A DNA stretch of 64,000 bases from Flaccisagitta enflata (lineage: Eukaryota; Chaetognatha; Sagittoidea; Aphragmophora): the NCBI GenBank assembly GCA_965153355.1, contig OZ231126.1, positions 104,470,001-104,534,000 on the forward strand. The letters run 5' to 3'. The notes below the pieces were generated by a model. It saw nothing but the letters and a program-made list of their open reading frames with translations. It was not told the origin of the DNA and made no database searches. A program made the position numbers and the translations under genes. Positions 1 to 10,400 of the stretch are shown piece after piece (the stretch's first letter is position 1; each line of letters starts with the position of its first letter).

Positions 1-120
1 ACTAGAAACAAAGTCGGATACATGGGCCCATTAGTTGCGGACGGGTGGGCAGGGGCGGGAATACGCGTTTTCACACTTTTCAACTCGAGCGTGACGGACC
101 GATGGACGGACTGACGGACG
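1..120 (-). repeat. Family R dispersed repeat, left fragment
   Basis: This fragment matches, in reverse orientation, the distal half of the repeat at 53366-53578: a block containing GGATACATGG, then a GGGCAGG block, then GACGGAC-type tetranucleotides. The proximal half (TAGAGTCGTG..CACGCAACTAG) lies at 26819-26862, on the other side of Polinton-1. Polinton-1 therefore split one copy of the family. Confidence 0.7.
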
Positions 121-126
121 GACGGA
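121..126. repeat. Target-site duplication of Polinton-1 (left)
   Basis: GACGGA lies directly before the terminal AGTATATG. The same six bases follow the other terminus at 26813-26818. Six-base duplications are typical of Polinton integration. The site lies in a GACGGAC array, so a chance match is possible, but it falls exactly at both element ends. Confidence 0.85.
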
Positions 127-281
127 AGTATATGTGAAATGGGGATCTAACGACTCTGAGCCCCAAATCCTTTGATGTTTTGCGGCAAAATTGGAGTTGA
201 GAGTTGAGAGGAGGGATGAGAGGAGGAAGAGGAAGAGGAAAAGGTCATGTGACATCCAGGTGCGATGCCATGAGTTGAGAG
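127..281 (+). repeat. Polinton-1 left terminal inverted repeat
   Basis: About 155 bp starting AGTATATGTGAAATGG. It matches the reverse complement of 26658-26812 with no mismatch that I could find by eye. A 5' AGT terminus is characteristic of Polintons. Confidence 0.9.
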
Positions 282-947
282 GAGGAGTTAAATGGAAACA
301 TCCCGCCCCATACACATCTTGAAGCTGTCATGTTTTGTTGGTCTCTTTTTTTTCTATTTGTCATGTTGCTATGGACGCCCGTCTCTCTCTCTCTCTCTCT
401 CTCTCCTAATTCCTTTTCTCCTGTCCAAACAAAAAGCAGGAGTGACTTCGGCAGAAGTCACTCCTGATTTTTGTTTGGATAGGAGAAAAGGGATTAGGAG
501 AGAGAGAGAGAAAGAAAGAGAGAGACAGATCATGCTAGCTGACTGATTGGAAAACAATTAACTGAAGACAATAGATGATACAAAAAAACAAAAGAATGTT
601 GGTATTGATGAATAAATCCGATTTCTGGCATGCATGTTGATGATAAATCCGTAGCGAAAATAAAAAGGATAGTTGAAAAAAAAAGAGCTCTATTGAATAG
701 AGGAATGTTGTTGAATAGAGAAAGAGATAATCCGAGTTAGAACCATGTAGTTGTAGTTAAAAAAAGAATAAATCCAAAGTCAGGAGGACAAAAAAAACGT
801 TTTGGCCGATGCCATCTGGTTTAGAAGATTTTCATTGAATAGAGAACCATGTAGTTAGGTAGAAAATTAATCCATAGTTAGAGAAGCACCAAAAGAAAAT
901 CGCGTGAGTCAGAACACAAACTCCTTCCCTAGGCCATCTGTCAAAAC
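282..947. other. Stretch without a recognised gene; contains a long hairpin
   Basis: After the terminal repeat there is a hairpin at 382-517, then AT-rich DNA with short repeated phrases such as TTGAATAGAG and AACCATGTAGTT. No exon could be supported on either strand. Confidence 0.5.
382..517. repeat. Near-perfect hairpin with CT/GA ends
   Basis: Two arms of about 65 bases pair across a short loop near 449-453. The left arm runs (CT)n, CTAATTCCTTTTCTCC, CAAACAAAAA, AGGAGTGACTTC. The right arm is its reverse complement with only a few mismatches. It lies 100 bp inside the left terminal repeat. It could be a small foldback insertion or a functional structure at the element end. Confidence 0.75.
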
Positions 948-1402
948 TTAGACGCCTGTTTCACGGTCGACATTTTCATATCTGTTGAGAAATGGAATCC
1001 ACTCGCTGACCACCCTTCTTGTTGTTGGCCACCGCAGAAAACATGTGCGAAGGATTAACGCCGCAAAGATGATGAGTAAAAGCACCGTGATGACGATCCA
1101 AGACGTGTTGGCCTTACACCCCGGCTCATGACTTGGCGTTGGCTCCGTCGCAGGTGTCAGAGCAGTGGGCCAGAGTGTGACGATCTATGGACAAACAGAG
1201 GATTTTTTTTTCAACTTTGATTTCTTATTAATTTTGATTTCTTATTTTGATTTCCTATTTTCTTTTTGTTTATAGAAGTAATAAAATCAAAACAAAACAA
1301 CAAAACAAAACGTGCCTGTCCTGGGCCCATTTGCGAGTGAACTTTGGCTGCACCCCACAGAAGGCATGTCATAAGCATGATTTGAATGCGTACTGCGCCC
1401 AT
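948..1402 (-). CDS. Small spliced type I membrane protein, unknown function
   Basis: The minus-strand ATG at 1402-1400 opens a typical signal peptide (MGAVRIQIMLMTCLLWG..VHSQ). After an AT-rich intron, acceptor CCATAG at 1190-1185 leads to a second exon 1184-948, open in one frame and ending in TAA. That exon has a Thr/Pro-rich ectodomain, a hydrophobic segment WIVITVLLLIIFAALIL (about 17-22 residues) and a basic, Arg/Trp-containing tail. The donor is not clear (near 1335-1325, possibly a weak GT or GC site), so the joint is uncertain. Protein length would be about 105 aa. It is the first of three single-pass membrane proteins at this end of Polinton-1. No family was recognised; an envelope or cell-interaction role is only a guess. 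Confidence 0.6.
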
Positions 1403-1534
1403 CTTGACTGTTGGTTGGCTGTAGTCACACAGAAGGAATTGATATGCGGGTTTAAAATGCGTTTTTCAGGGTTAGAAAGAATCCTCCCCCCAAAACTGTC
1501 AGTTTTTAACACGTCAAAATAAAGATCGAGAATG

Positions 1535-1538
1535 AGAG

Positions 1539-1606
<68 letters not shown>

Positions 1607-1672
1607 CGTCACTAGTGAAACCTGCTAATAGTGGAAACCGTCAATAGTGAAAACCGTCAATAGTGAAACAAT
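1535..1672. repeat. (GA)n microsatellite followed by a 17-bp degenerate repeat
   Basis: About 60 bp of pure GA is followed by four degenerate units of the type CAATAGTGAAAACCGT, ending just after the stop of the next minus-strand gene. Confidence 0.8.
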
Positions 1673-1675
1673 TCG

Positions 1676-2860
1676 TTATAGTGAGGTTTTTACCATGGAG
1701 ATGTAATCGGGCGATGGGCAGTTACGATGTGGACTTTCATATGATTCATCGTCAATCAAATACGTCAGCGTATAGTAAGAGATGATCGATTCCCTAGACG
1801 TGCGTGGGATTGATGATGCAGGAAAACTTTGATGATTTTGAACGCTACGTGGCACAGATGGGGCAGAATTAGTTGGGGCAGTGTCCCACGAGCTACGTAA
1901 ACTAACACGATTGGCTGCGTTGTTGAAATGAGCTGAAGTAAAAGGATCAATTGTATTGTTCTTTTTCCAAAGTTTCCGAAACCAGTATACGGAGATGCAG
2001 ACGCCAGATGCAAGGAGAACGCCAAAAAGAAGAAAACCGACGTTGATGATTGAGGCTATTTCTTTAGAATAAAGTATATGAGACTGTGAAACCTCAGGAT
2101 ACGATTGAGTAGATGTGTGTCGTCTATCTGTTGAAGGCGTTAGCAAGACAGGTTTGCGTGTATCGTATGTTTGTCTCGGCAAAGTTACGTGCGCAGGATT
2201 GGGTGTGAGGACTGATTGAGTGTTATTCCGTGGTGAATGCACGGGCTTGTGTGTCGTGCGCCCAGGAGTAATGTAATCACGTGTAGTGTGCACGGGTGCA
2301 CGACCAGTTGATGCGTAATAACGTGTTGAACGCGCGACGTAACCCCGGGTCACAGGTTTGTTTGTAGGATTGTGTGTAGATTCACGTGTTTGCGATGTAC
2401 TCTTTGATTGCACACGCGACGGAGGATTGCGAGCGTTCGTCGGATTGCGTGCGCTTGTCGGATTGCGTGCGCTCGTCGGATTGCGTGTGCTCGTCGGATT
2501 GCGTGTAGATACGCGTGCACGCGACGGAGGATTGGTGACACCCACGTGTGCGCGCGACAGAGGACTGCGTGTAGATTCACGTGCACGCGACGGAGGATTG
2601 GTGACACTCACGTGTGCGCGCAACAGAGGACTACGTGTAGATTCACGCGCGTGCGACGAGACACTCACGTCCGTTGTACTGAGAGGCTGAGAGCTGAGGT
2701 CAGATTGAGTAGTTTTGTCATAAAATGAAAATGGGTCAAATGTTATGTCAGGATGATTGCGTGACCAATAATCGTGGTAGGATTCATAGTTGTATTCTTG
2801 GTAGTTTTCTTGGCCAAGGCAGGATACAAAAAGAACGTAAAAAGAAATCAAGCAGAGCAT
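1676..2860 (-). CDS. Type I membrane protein with Thr/Ser/Arg repeat ectodomain
   Basis: Single exon of 394 aa from the ATG at 2860. Residues 1-17 form a signal peptide (MLCLISFYVLFVSCLGQ). A Tyr-rich segment follows (about 18-50). Then come Thr/Ser/Arg/Pro repeats at about 70-165 built from units like RESTRSPL, AHVSVTNPPS and ARNPTS, which resemble a mucin-like stalk. A Thr/Pro/Arg-rich region leads to a transmembrane helix at about 270-292 (IINVGFLLFGVLLASGVC), then WFRKLWKK and a cytoplasmic tail of about 100 residues. The ectodomain repeat DNA contains GC-rich CGTGCGCGCGAC-type units. No family was recognised. It resembles viral or cellular surface glycoproteins in layout only. It may share a divergent promoter region with the gene at 3605. 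Confidence 0.75.
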   Translation of the reverse strand: MLCLISFYVLFVSCLGQENYQEYNYESYHDYWSRNHPDITFDPFSFYDKTTQSDLSSQPLSTTDVSVSSHARESTRSPLLRAHVSVTNPPSRARESTRSPLSRAHVGVTNPPSRARVSTRNPTSTRNPTSARNPTSARNPTNARNPPSRVQSKSTSQTRESTHNPTNKPVTRGYVARSTRYYASTGRAPVHTTRDYITPGRTTHKPVHSPRNNTQSVLTPNPAHVTLPRQTYDTRKPVLLTPSTDRRHTSTQSYPEVSQSHILYSKEIASIINVGFLLFGVLLASGVCISVYWFRKLWKKNNTIDPFTSAHFNNAANRVSLRSSWDTAPTNSAPSVPRSVQNHQSFPASSIPRTSRESIISYYTLTYLIDDESYESPHRNCPSPDYISMVKTSL

Positions 2861-3072
2861 TTTTTCCAGTGAAAGAAAAAGAGTTGAAATGAAGTAAAAC
2901 GCATCTTAAAGAGTTAGACATAGACTTCAAACAAAGTGAATAATGCATTTGAACAAAAAGATAAGGAAAGAAAATCGAAACACGCGTTTGAACAAAAGTC
3001 GTAATTGGATTTATGTCTTGCTTGTCAACACGTCATTAGGGTCAAAGACACTTGTGAAAATCAAAGATCGAG

Positions 3073-3140
<68 letters not shown>

Positions 3141-3282
3141 GGGCAGACAGACAGATGTGCAGACAGACAGTCAGCAACAAAGACAGGCAGGCAGACAGAC
3201 AGTCAGCAACAAAGACAGACAGCACCTCCGGAGACAGACAGAAAGAAAGAAAGAAAGAAAGAAAGACGGAAAGAAAAAGAAA

Positions 3283-3326
<44 letters not shown>

Positions 3327-3604
3327 ATAAATGAATGAAAGAAAGAAAGTCCAGTGCAGATTCTTTTGTTTGAATAGAAAAAAATCACACCTGGATTTGA
3401 AGCAACTTTGCAGCAATGGTAAACATGGACAAAGTCACGTGATATTCCGCGATGAGGTACGACGATGAAGACAGTGATGACAAAGAAAAGGAGGAGCAAT
3501 GTGTCACATGATTGTCACGTGATGGTCACGACAAGTTGAGCAAAACGTATATAAAGCAGAAACGAACCAAGGTAAGTCAAACCAAAGGTAAGTCAATTAC
3601 CATC
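2861..3604. other. Intergenic region between divergent genes, rich in simple repeats
   Basis: Contains (GA)n at about 3077-3139, GACA/GGCA units at 3140-3240 and (GAAA)n at 3236-3345. No coding exon is supported. Promoters of the flanking divergent genes probably lie here, but no motif is definite. Confidence 0.6.
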
Positions 3605-3893
3605 ATGGAAACTCCTCCCAGATCTCCGCCTCAATTTGAGCTCGATGAAACGGTCGACTATGAGCTAAACCATTATGCGTTTGCTCATTCTACTGTAAAT
3701 GAAAATGGCAATGATACGCTCATTTTCTTGCCTCCATATGGACGACCACCCACTCCTATCCCCTGGGGTCGCAACTTTACTCGCACTTCGCCTTGGTACT
3801 TTGCCCCAATTCGCACAGACAAAGAAGATGACACCATCTCTTTGGGAGACGATTTGATTTTCTATTCGGTACAGTGGAATCTGTTTTCTGTTT

Positions 3894-3973
<80 letters not shown>

Positions 3974-4276
3974 CTTTTTTTTTTCAATTAAACAGATTTC
4001 ACTGTACTCATAATTCTTTTGACGTAGGATGAAGACGATCAAGGCGCAGATCCCGGGATTGCGAAAGACGGATCGGGCCATCACGGAGAAGAAGATTCGC
4101 CAGATTCTATAGATGGACAGACGGATGGACAGACGGATGGACAGACCGACGGACAGAGCGCTAAATCTGACACACAGACAGACTCGGATGATAAATTTTT
4201 GTGGGAAGAAATGTTGACCCATGAAGAATTCAACAGAATGTCGCAAATGGTTGACAAAATTGTTGGCGATGACTAG
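3605..4276 (+). CDS. Acidic spliced protein with DGQT repeats, unknown
   Basis: Exon 1 is 3605-3868 (ATG at 3605, protein METPPRSPP..). Donor GTACAG at 3869. The acceptor ACGTAG lets exon 2 start at 4028 in the same phase, ending with TAG at 4274-4276. Total is 170 aa. The intron holds a T homopolymer of about 75 bases. The protein is Pro-rich at the start and acidic overall (ELDETVDYEL, DKEDDTISLGDD, DEDDQGAD). The second exon contains four DGQT units encoded by GGACAGAC tetranucleotide repeats like those of family R. No known domain. It may be a virion or transcription-related acidic protein; nothing supports a more specific call. Confidence 0.65.
3897..3973. repeat. T homopolymer inside an intron
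   Basis: About 75 consecutive T residues between a donor at 3869 and an acceptor at 4027. Open frames crossing it are artefacts. Confidence 0.9.
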
Positions 4277-4357
4277 AAATTCTCTGTATATTGTATATAG
4301 TGTATACTAATTACAGTTTCTCTCTCATTTAATTGCAGATTGAAAAAAAAAACTATC

Positions 4358-4509
4358 ATGGATAACCAGTCTCCGAAAGACATTGAAAATCAATTGGGGC
4401 TGAATTGGAAACTCAAATCAGCCCCAAAAGATTCGCCTCAAGAAAAAAAAGACTCACAAACTTTCGACTTTGAGCCCTGGGAGCTTGAGGACATCCTCAA
4501 CTCCCTGGA

Positions 4510-4541
<32 letters not shown>

Positions 4542-4624
4542 TCCTCCACTCTATCCTCCTCCACCAACCCAATTTTCATCGATTCCCCAAAACTTTTATC
4601 ATCAACAACAACAACAACAACAGC

Positions 4625-4694
<70 letters not shown>

Positions 4695-7335
4695 GCAACA
4701 ACAACAACAACAACAATTACAACAACAGCAGCAGCAGTTTTTTGGGCAGATTCAGCCCCAAAATTCGTATTTTCATCCCAACTCAAATTTTCATCCCTCA
4801 CCCATCGTTACACGTCGCTACGTTGGTCAATCAGGCCGCCGTTTTTCTCCATATCATCGCCAAAGAATCATCGTTTGGGCGCTAAAACGTGAGTATATAC
4901 AGGATAACTGATAAAATTTGTTAGCCCCTTGATATCCGTTAAAAAGCTAAAATGAATGATCAAAATATGAAGACAAATGACAGTTTAATGACATATAGAC
5001 CTACCGACAGACATAATGACATAAGAAAAAATGACATAGGAACGACAGACATGATGACAGACATGATGACATAGGAATGACAATAACCGACAGTAAAATA
5101 ATGAATCAGACAAGACCAACTGACTTTAATTGGACTAAAGTTAATTGAGAAGACATAACCGACTGACTTTAATCGGACTGTAGAATAAAAAAAAAACGAC
5201 TAACGACACAACGACTTACGTACTGAGCCTACACGCACTGACTCCATAGAGATCAACCTACGTACCGACGGACCGACCTAGGGCAGTTTAGGGGGGGGAA
5301 ATTTTGGGCAGCTTAGATTAAATGAGGTAATGTCGAGATCGGTGACAGAAGATGAGTCGAGAGGCGGAGGTGGTGGGGTGAAATCGGGTGGAGGAAGTGA
5401 GAAAGAGGTGGAGTTGAGAGAAGGAAGCGGCGGTGGAGTGAAATCAGGCGAAGGGAGTGAGAAGTGAGAAGTGGTGTTGAAGGTTGAGTTGGCGAGAGGC
5501 AGGAAGCGATCGGAATGAAGGAGAGGAGATGGAGGATCGGCAGACGGACGGACCGGGGAACCGACGGACGGACGGGGACCATCTTGAGAGAGCCGATGAC
5601 GATGAGGAGAGGAAGGACCGACGGATGGACGGACCGGGTCACCGACGGATGGACGGGCACCATTTTGAGCGAGACGACGACGATGAGGAGACGGAGGGCC
5701 GACGGATGGACGGGCAGGGGCACCAACCGATGGACGGGCAGGGGCACCGACGGACGGACGGGCAGGACCATTTTGACCTTGACGACGACGATAAAAATAG
5801 AGCCCAATGGCTGCGATGATGACGACGATGATGGCGATTGCGATCAGGCCTAAAATAAGAGGAAACAATGACAGATACATACAGAACTGACACTGACACT
5901 GACACTGACACTGACACTGATGAATACATACATCAATCTTCGGGAAATGGAGAATATATCTTACTTACCAACTTCAAAATCCGACCGCTCAGCCAGCCAT
6001 TCCTCAAAGGCTGAGCCAGGGGCACGACCGGCGTCAGATGGCGTCGGCGAATCGGCGCCGGAATCGGGACGCGGAGATGAAGCAGCATCGCCACCACCAC
6101 CACCACCACCACCCATGCCACCATCCGTCACCACCTCCACACTGTCACCTGCACTATCATCCACTTTCTCATTCCACTTCCCATCGCCATCAATCCACCC
6201 TCCCGCTTCCTCCATGCACTCCAACTCTGCTTCTTCTTCATCGACGTCGATCGCTTCCTATAGTATAAGAACAAAATAAGAACATTCATTTACTAGTAGC
6301 TATCTCTATCTCATTTACAAGACTTTGAACATATGATGTTTTAATAAGTGTTCATGATTTAATCACCTGGTAATCTTTGCATTTGCGGTACGTCGTTGGA
6401 CCGTCCATCGTAATATCTTATCAACTTCCTGTTGAATGAATGAAAGTTTTATTATAAATCACATTGAGCGTGTGCGTTTAGCATGTGCATTTAGCGTGTG
6501 CATTTAGCGTGTGCGTTTAGCGTGTGCATTTAGCGTGTGCGTTTATTATAGATCACATTTAGCGTGTGCGTTTAGCGTGTGCGTTTAGCGTGTGCGTTTA
6601 GCGTGTGCATTTAGCGTGTGCGTTTAGCGTGTGCATTTAGCGTGTGCGTTTAGCGTGTGCATCTAGCGTGTGCAATGCACGAAGCAGTAATGCGCAAATT
6701 GATAATAAACGCGTGATAGAACGATGGGTAAACATCAGGAAATAGTTTTTTTTTCTTCTTTGGTCAGGAAAGTTTTTCCGTAGTCGCGTAATGTGATCGT
6801 TTGCATGCGCCCTCTACGAAACAAAAGAACATCAGTTCTTACAGTTGGAGAAATGAACAAATTTTAACTGCTTTATTTTTCAGGCCTTCTCGACGAAGAA
6901 GCAAGTTTGCTGATGGAAGGAGATGAAATGTTGTTCAACGCCACTCATCAATTCAAGCAACAGAGTCTCCAGCAGCACATGGTTCCAAGCGCCTTTGGAG
7001 TGGTGCCTCAGTCATCAGCCCATCCGCTGCCCCAGCCGCCGTCCCATCCATTTCAGCCAACCCTGCCCTTTCAACCACCCCAACAGCTCCAACCGCCCCA
7101 GCCCCAGCCTTTTACGTCTCTACAGCAGTCATCCTTTGTTGCTCCAATGCCAAAGCATGCGTACCATCAACCCCAGCAATCATTTGCAACAGTAGCAGCA
7201 GCAGCCCCCGTTCAGCAGCAACAGCAACGTCAACAACAGCTGACAAATTTGCTGCAGCAAGGGAGGAAATCAGAAAAAAAGGAAAAAAACAGCCTTTCTC
7301 AGGTCGGTGGAATAAAATTAACATGTACCATATGA
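4358..7335 (+). CDS. Gln/Pro-rich spliced protein, unknown (frame switch in repeat)
   Basis: An ATG at 4358 starts MDNQSPKDIENQLG.., open through FEPWELEDILNS. From 4489 a different frame gives the sensible product: poly-Gln from (CAG)n and (CAA)n, then FFGQIQPQNSYFHP and RRYVGQSGRRFSPYHRQ, up to donor GTGAGT at 4889. The acceptor at 6881-6883 continues this frame from 6884 through a Gln/Pro-rich exon (SLQQHMVPSAF.., QQQQQRQQQ) to TGA at 7333-7335. The switch near 4489-4560 lies in a CAG repeat and could be a repeat-length change, a missed mini-intron or two genes. The last exon is in frame with the downstream PolB ORF. No recognised domain; a nuclear or transcription-related role is a guess from composition. 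Confidence 0.5.
4602..4738. repeat. (CAA)n tract with CAG interruptions, coding
   Basis: About 45 CAA units with a few CAG. It reads as poly-Gln in the supported frame, and as poly-Asn or poly-Thr in the other two. Confidence 0.9.
4889..5277. other. Intron sequence with ATGACATA-type degenerate repeats
   Basis: Between the donor at 4889 and the minus-strand gene at 5278. Repeated GACAGACATGATGACA and CGACTGACTTTAAT phrases, and no exon seen. Confidence 0.55.
5278..6408 (-). CDS. Spliced single-pass membrane protein with RPSVG repeats
   Basis: Three exons on the minus strand: 6408-6367 (MDGPTTYRKCKDYQ), 6257-5969 and 5849-5278. All junctions are GT-AG (donors GTGATT and GTAAGT) and phases fit, giving 300 aa. 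Exon 2 is acidic with a Gly run. Exon 3 begins with a transmembrane helix (LIAIAIIVVIIAAIGLYFY) and a basic stop-transfer segment RRRQ. It then has RPSVG repeats encoded by GTCCGTCCGTCGGT tetranucleotides and a Pro/Ser-rich tail with two FSLPxPDFTPPP motifs. No signal peptide was seen, so topology is uncertain. It is the third membrane protein of this cluster. No family was recognised. Confidence 0.7.
6471..6668. repeat. 13-bp minisatellite GTGTGCGTTTAGC
   Basis: About 15 units of GTGTGC(G/A)TTTAGC, interrupted once by TTATTATAGATCACATT. It lies within the intron of the gene at 4358-7335. Confidence 0.9.
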
Positions 7336-7407
7336 AAATTAACATTTATCAAACCTGAGGACCTTGAGATACATAATGCTGCCAAACATACTAGAGCAAA
7401 AAAGCCT

Positions 7408-10400
7408 ATGAAAATATTTTTTTCTGATTTAAGCATTTGTGCCTTTTGTCCCAAAACTAATTTTAGAAATGAAAATGCAAAATTATATCATTTTATTCAT
7501 GAGCATAGCAGTTATATGCAAGGCTATTGTTATTTTTGCTCTTATTATGTTTGTGATTTACTAGGCAAAAACCGTTCAAGGCATAAAAAGAAACATGGGC
7601 CTGATTTTGATACAATTCAAAATCAATTTTTAGATAGGTGCTCTAAACTTAAAGAAAACATTTATGTAGAAAATCAAAGATGCGTTTTAGAACCATACCA
7701 GTCAAAAAAAATATGCTCAAATTGTCAAGAAAAGTTTAGTGACAACGTAAGTCAAGACATTGTAGATAAACATATTTCAAACTGCATATATAAAAAAAAA
7801 GGGGGGCAAAAAGACAGTGATAAAATGAATTTTACCAAAACTACAAAAACAATATTTGATGGTGAAGGTGAAATAATAAGATTTAATTCCCAAAAAGTTA
7901 ATGAAGATTTAACACAAGTCTATGCAGAAATAAAAAATGATATCATAGATGAATTAAAAAAAAGACTAGAAATAAAAAATAACTGGAAAATATACATAGA
8001 GACTTTTATCCTCTATCGCAAGGCTACCCCACTTTACATAGATGAAAATGATAGAGAGAATGACGTAAACTAAGACAAGCTAAGAAATATCATTTCAAAA
8101 ACACAATTATTCAATAGAGAAACCGACTTAAATGACTTGATTAACCTTATGATAGAAGAGGCAGAGGAGAAAAGTGAGTATTGGACTTCTGGAGAGTCAA
8201 ATTATATCATTTTAGATGTGCTTAGAATCAAGGTACACCTTTATAAATCAAACCCATTGAAAATTGCTGGATTTTTACCATTGCCAAGCAAACTGCAAAA
8301 AAGATACAGTAAAATGCGGTCAGGCTTTTTGATATCACCACCAAGTCGCGATTTTTTCTGCGTTATCTGGTGTCTCAGTATCTTTTTGGTAGAAAAAAAG
8401 ATAGCCAAAGATAACTATACATTACTCCAAAAATCTTTGAGAAAAATAAGTAACAGTGTATTAACGGAAAGTTGGTTACATCAAAATTATGGAGCTACCT
8501 TTTCATTGCTATATGAAAGGACCAAAACTAAAATTTCATACCCATTAGAGTTGAATTCGCGAAATTTAGCTAAGTTTGTAAATACCTTAGGATTATCTCC
8601 TATAAATGTTCATTTTTTTGGCTTTGATATTGATGATAATGAATTTTTCTCATTTTTTTGTGACAATCCACAAGATGATAACCCCAAATCCCCTACAACT
8701 AGCTTAACTGATTTAGTTTTGACTCCCATTGAACAATTTCACAGTTATGAACAAAATCAAATCGACCTTTTGTTTTTTAAGGATAAAAATGAAAATGGTC
8801 ACTTTTGTTTATTTTATGCACCTAATTTTCTTAAAACAAAGAGCAAGCACAAAGGGGAAGTGTATTTTTGTAGACAATGTACTTCAACACATCTTTTTTT
8901 AGCAAATTTTTTGCTTCACACAAAATTTTGTAAAAGTATACATAAGTCAACCCCTAGAATGATCATGCCAACATGGAAAAAAGACAAAAATGGTCAACTT
9001 CAACCCCCATTATTGAATAAGACTAAGATCAAAGGGGAAGTCTTAACCCCTTTTTCGATCGTATTCGATATTGAGACATTTCACGAAAAAGAGAATGAGC
9101 ATAAATATAATTTGATACCTTATATGGCTTTTTGCTCAGGTTTTAATGTTATAGAGCCTAATCAATTTGATGATTTAGAAGTAGTTACCTTGAAAACGAA
9201 ACCTTTTCAGTCAGAGATCCATAGGGGACAAGACTGCATAAAAAATCTCATTTTGAACATATTTTCCATTGCCAAAGAAGCCAAAGAGCGCATTAGACGT
9301 ATAAAAAGTATATATTCCAAATACTATTTGACAAAAGAACAAAAATCTAAGTTAATCAAGGGAAAAACTTGCCCTACCTGCGGTAGCTGCTATAGCTCTG
9401 ATAATATACCACATTTAGACCACGATTACTTTTTGGGCGGACCTAATAACCCCAGCAGTAAAAATAATGAGCCTATGACCTATGGTTATATCTGTTCTAA
9501 ATGTAATTTAGCAAGAGCTCATTTTAACAATGGACCATTGGCCTCTATAACATGTCATTCTCACAACGGGAAAAATTTCGATAACGGTCCCATTTTAAAT
9601 TGTATGCTTGAATCATTTAATACTGAAAAACCGTTAATCAAATCAGTAGACGTGCTTCCTTCAAATGAGAGTAAATTCATTTGTTTTTCTGTGATTCCCA
9701 TGTGTTTTTTATGTATGGAAGTAGTTTCAAAAGGTAAAATTGAGCTTAAAAAAGGCATAAAATATTGTGAACATTACCAAAAAATTTTTTTTCGCGATTC
9801 TTTATTGATTTTGGGTCATCAAAGTTTATCCAATTTGATTAAAAATTTAAGATATGAAGTTGACAATGGAGAAAAAACAGTATCTGAGCAGTTTTCACAT
9901 TTGTATCAGTATTTTTATCGCCATGGTTACTTAAAGTTTATAGATGAAAGGTTCCTTACATCAAAGAACTTTTTCCCTTATATGGAATGGCGCTCGCCAG
10001 ACTTTCTGCAATTACAGGAACTTCCTTTACAGCAATTTTGGAAGGATTCTTATCCTCCAAATGGAATTTCAAACGAAGATTATAAATTTGCTACTGATGT
10101 TTTTGATCAGTTATGCAAATATGCAAATGAGCATAACATTGAGCCTAATCTAGATCTTTATCTTTCTTTCTATCTCCTTATTGACACCCTTTCACTAGCT
10201 TCAATACTACAAAGTATAGCTAGAGACTATTTTCATAGTTATGGAGTATGTATTTTACAGTATGATACGGCCGCACAGTATTCATGGAATATTTTCTGCA
10301 AAAAAGTGAAAGTGCCATTGCATTGCATAGAATCAGCGTCGATTCACACAACACTCACTAGGGGGGCTATTGGAGGTTGCGTCACGCTGGTAAGCAAAAG

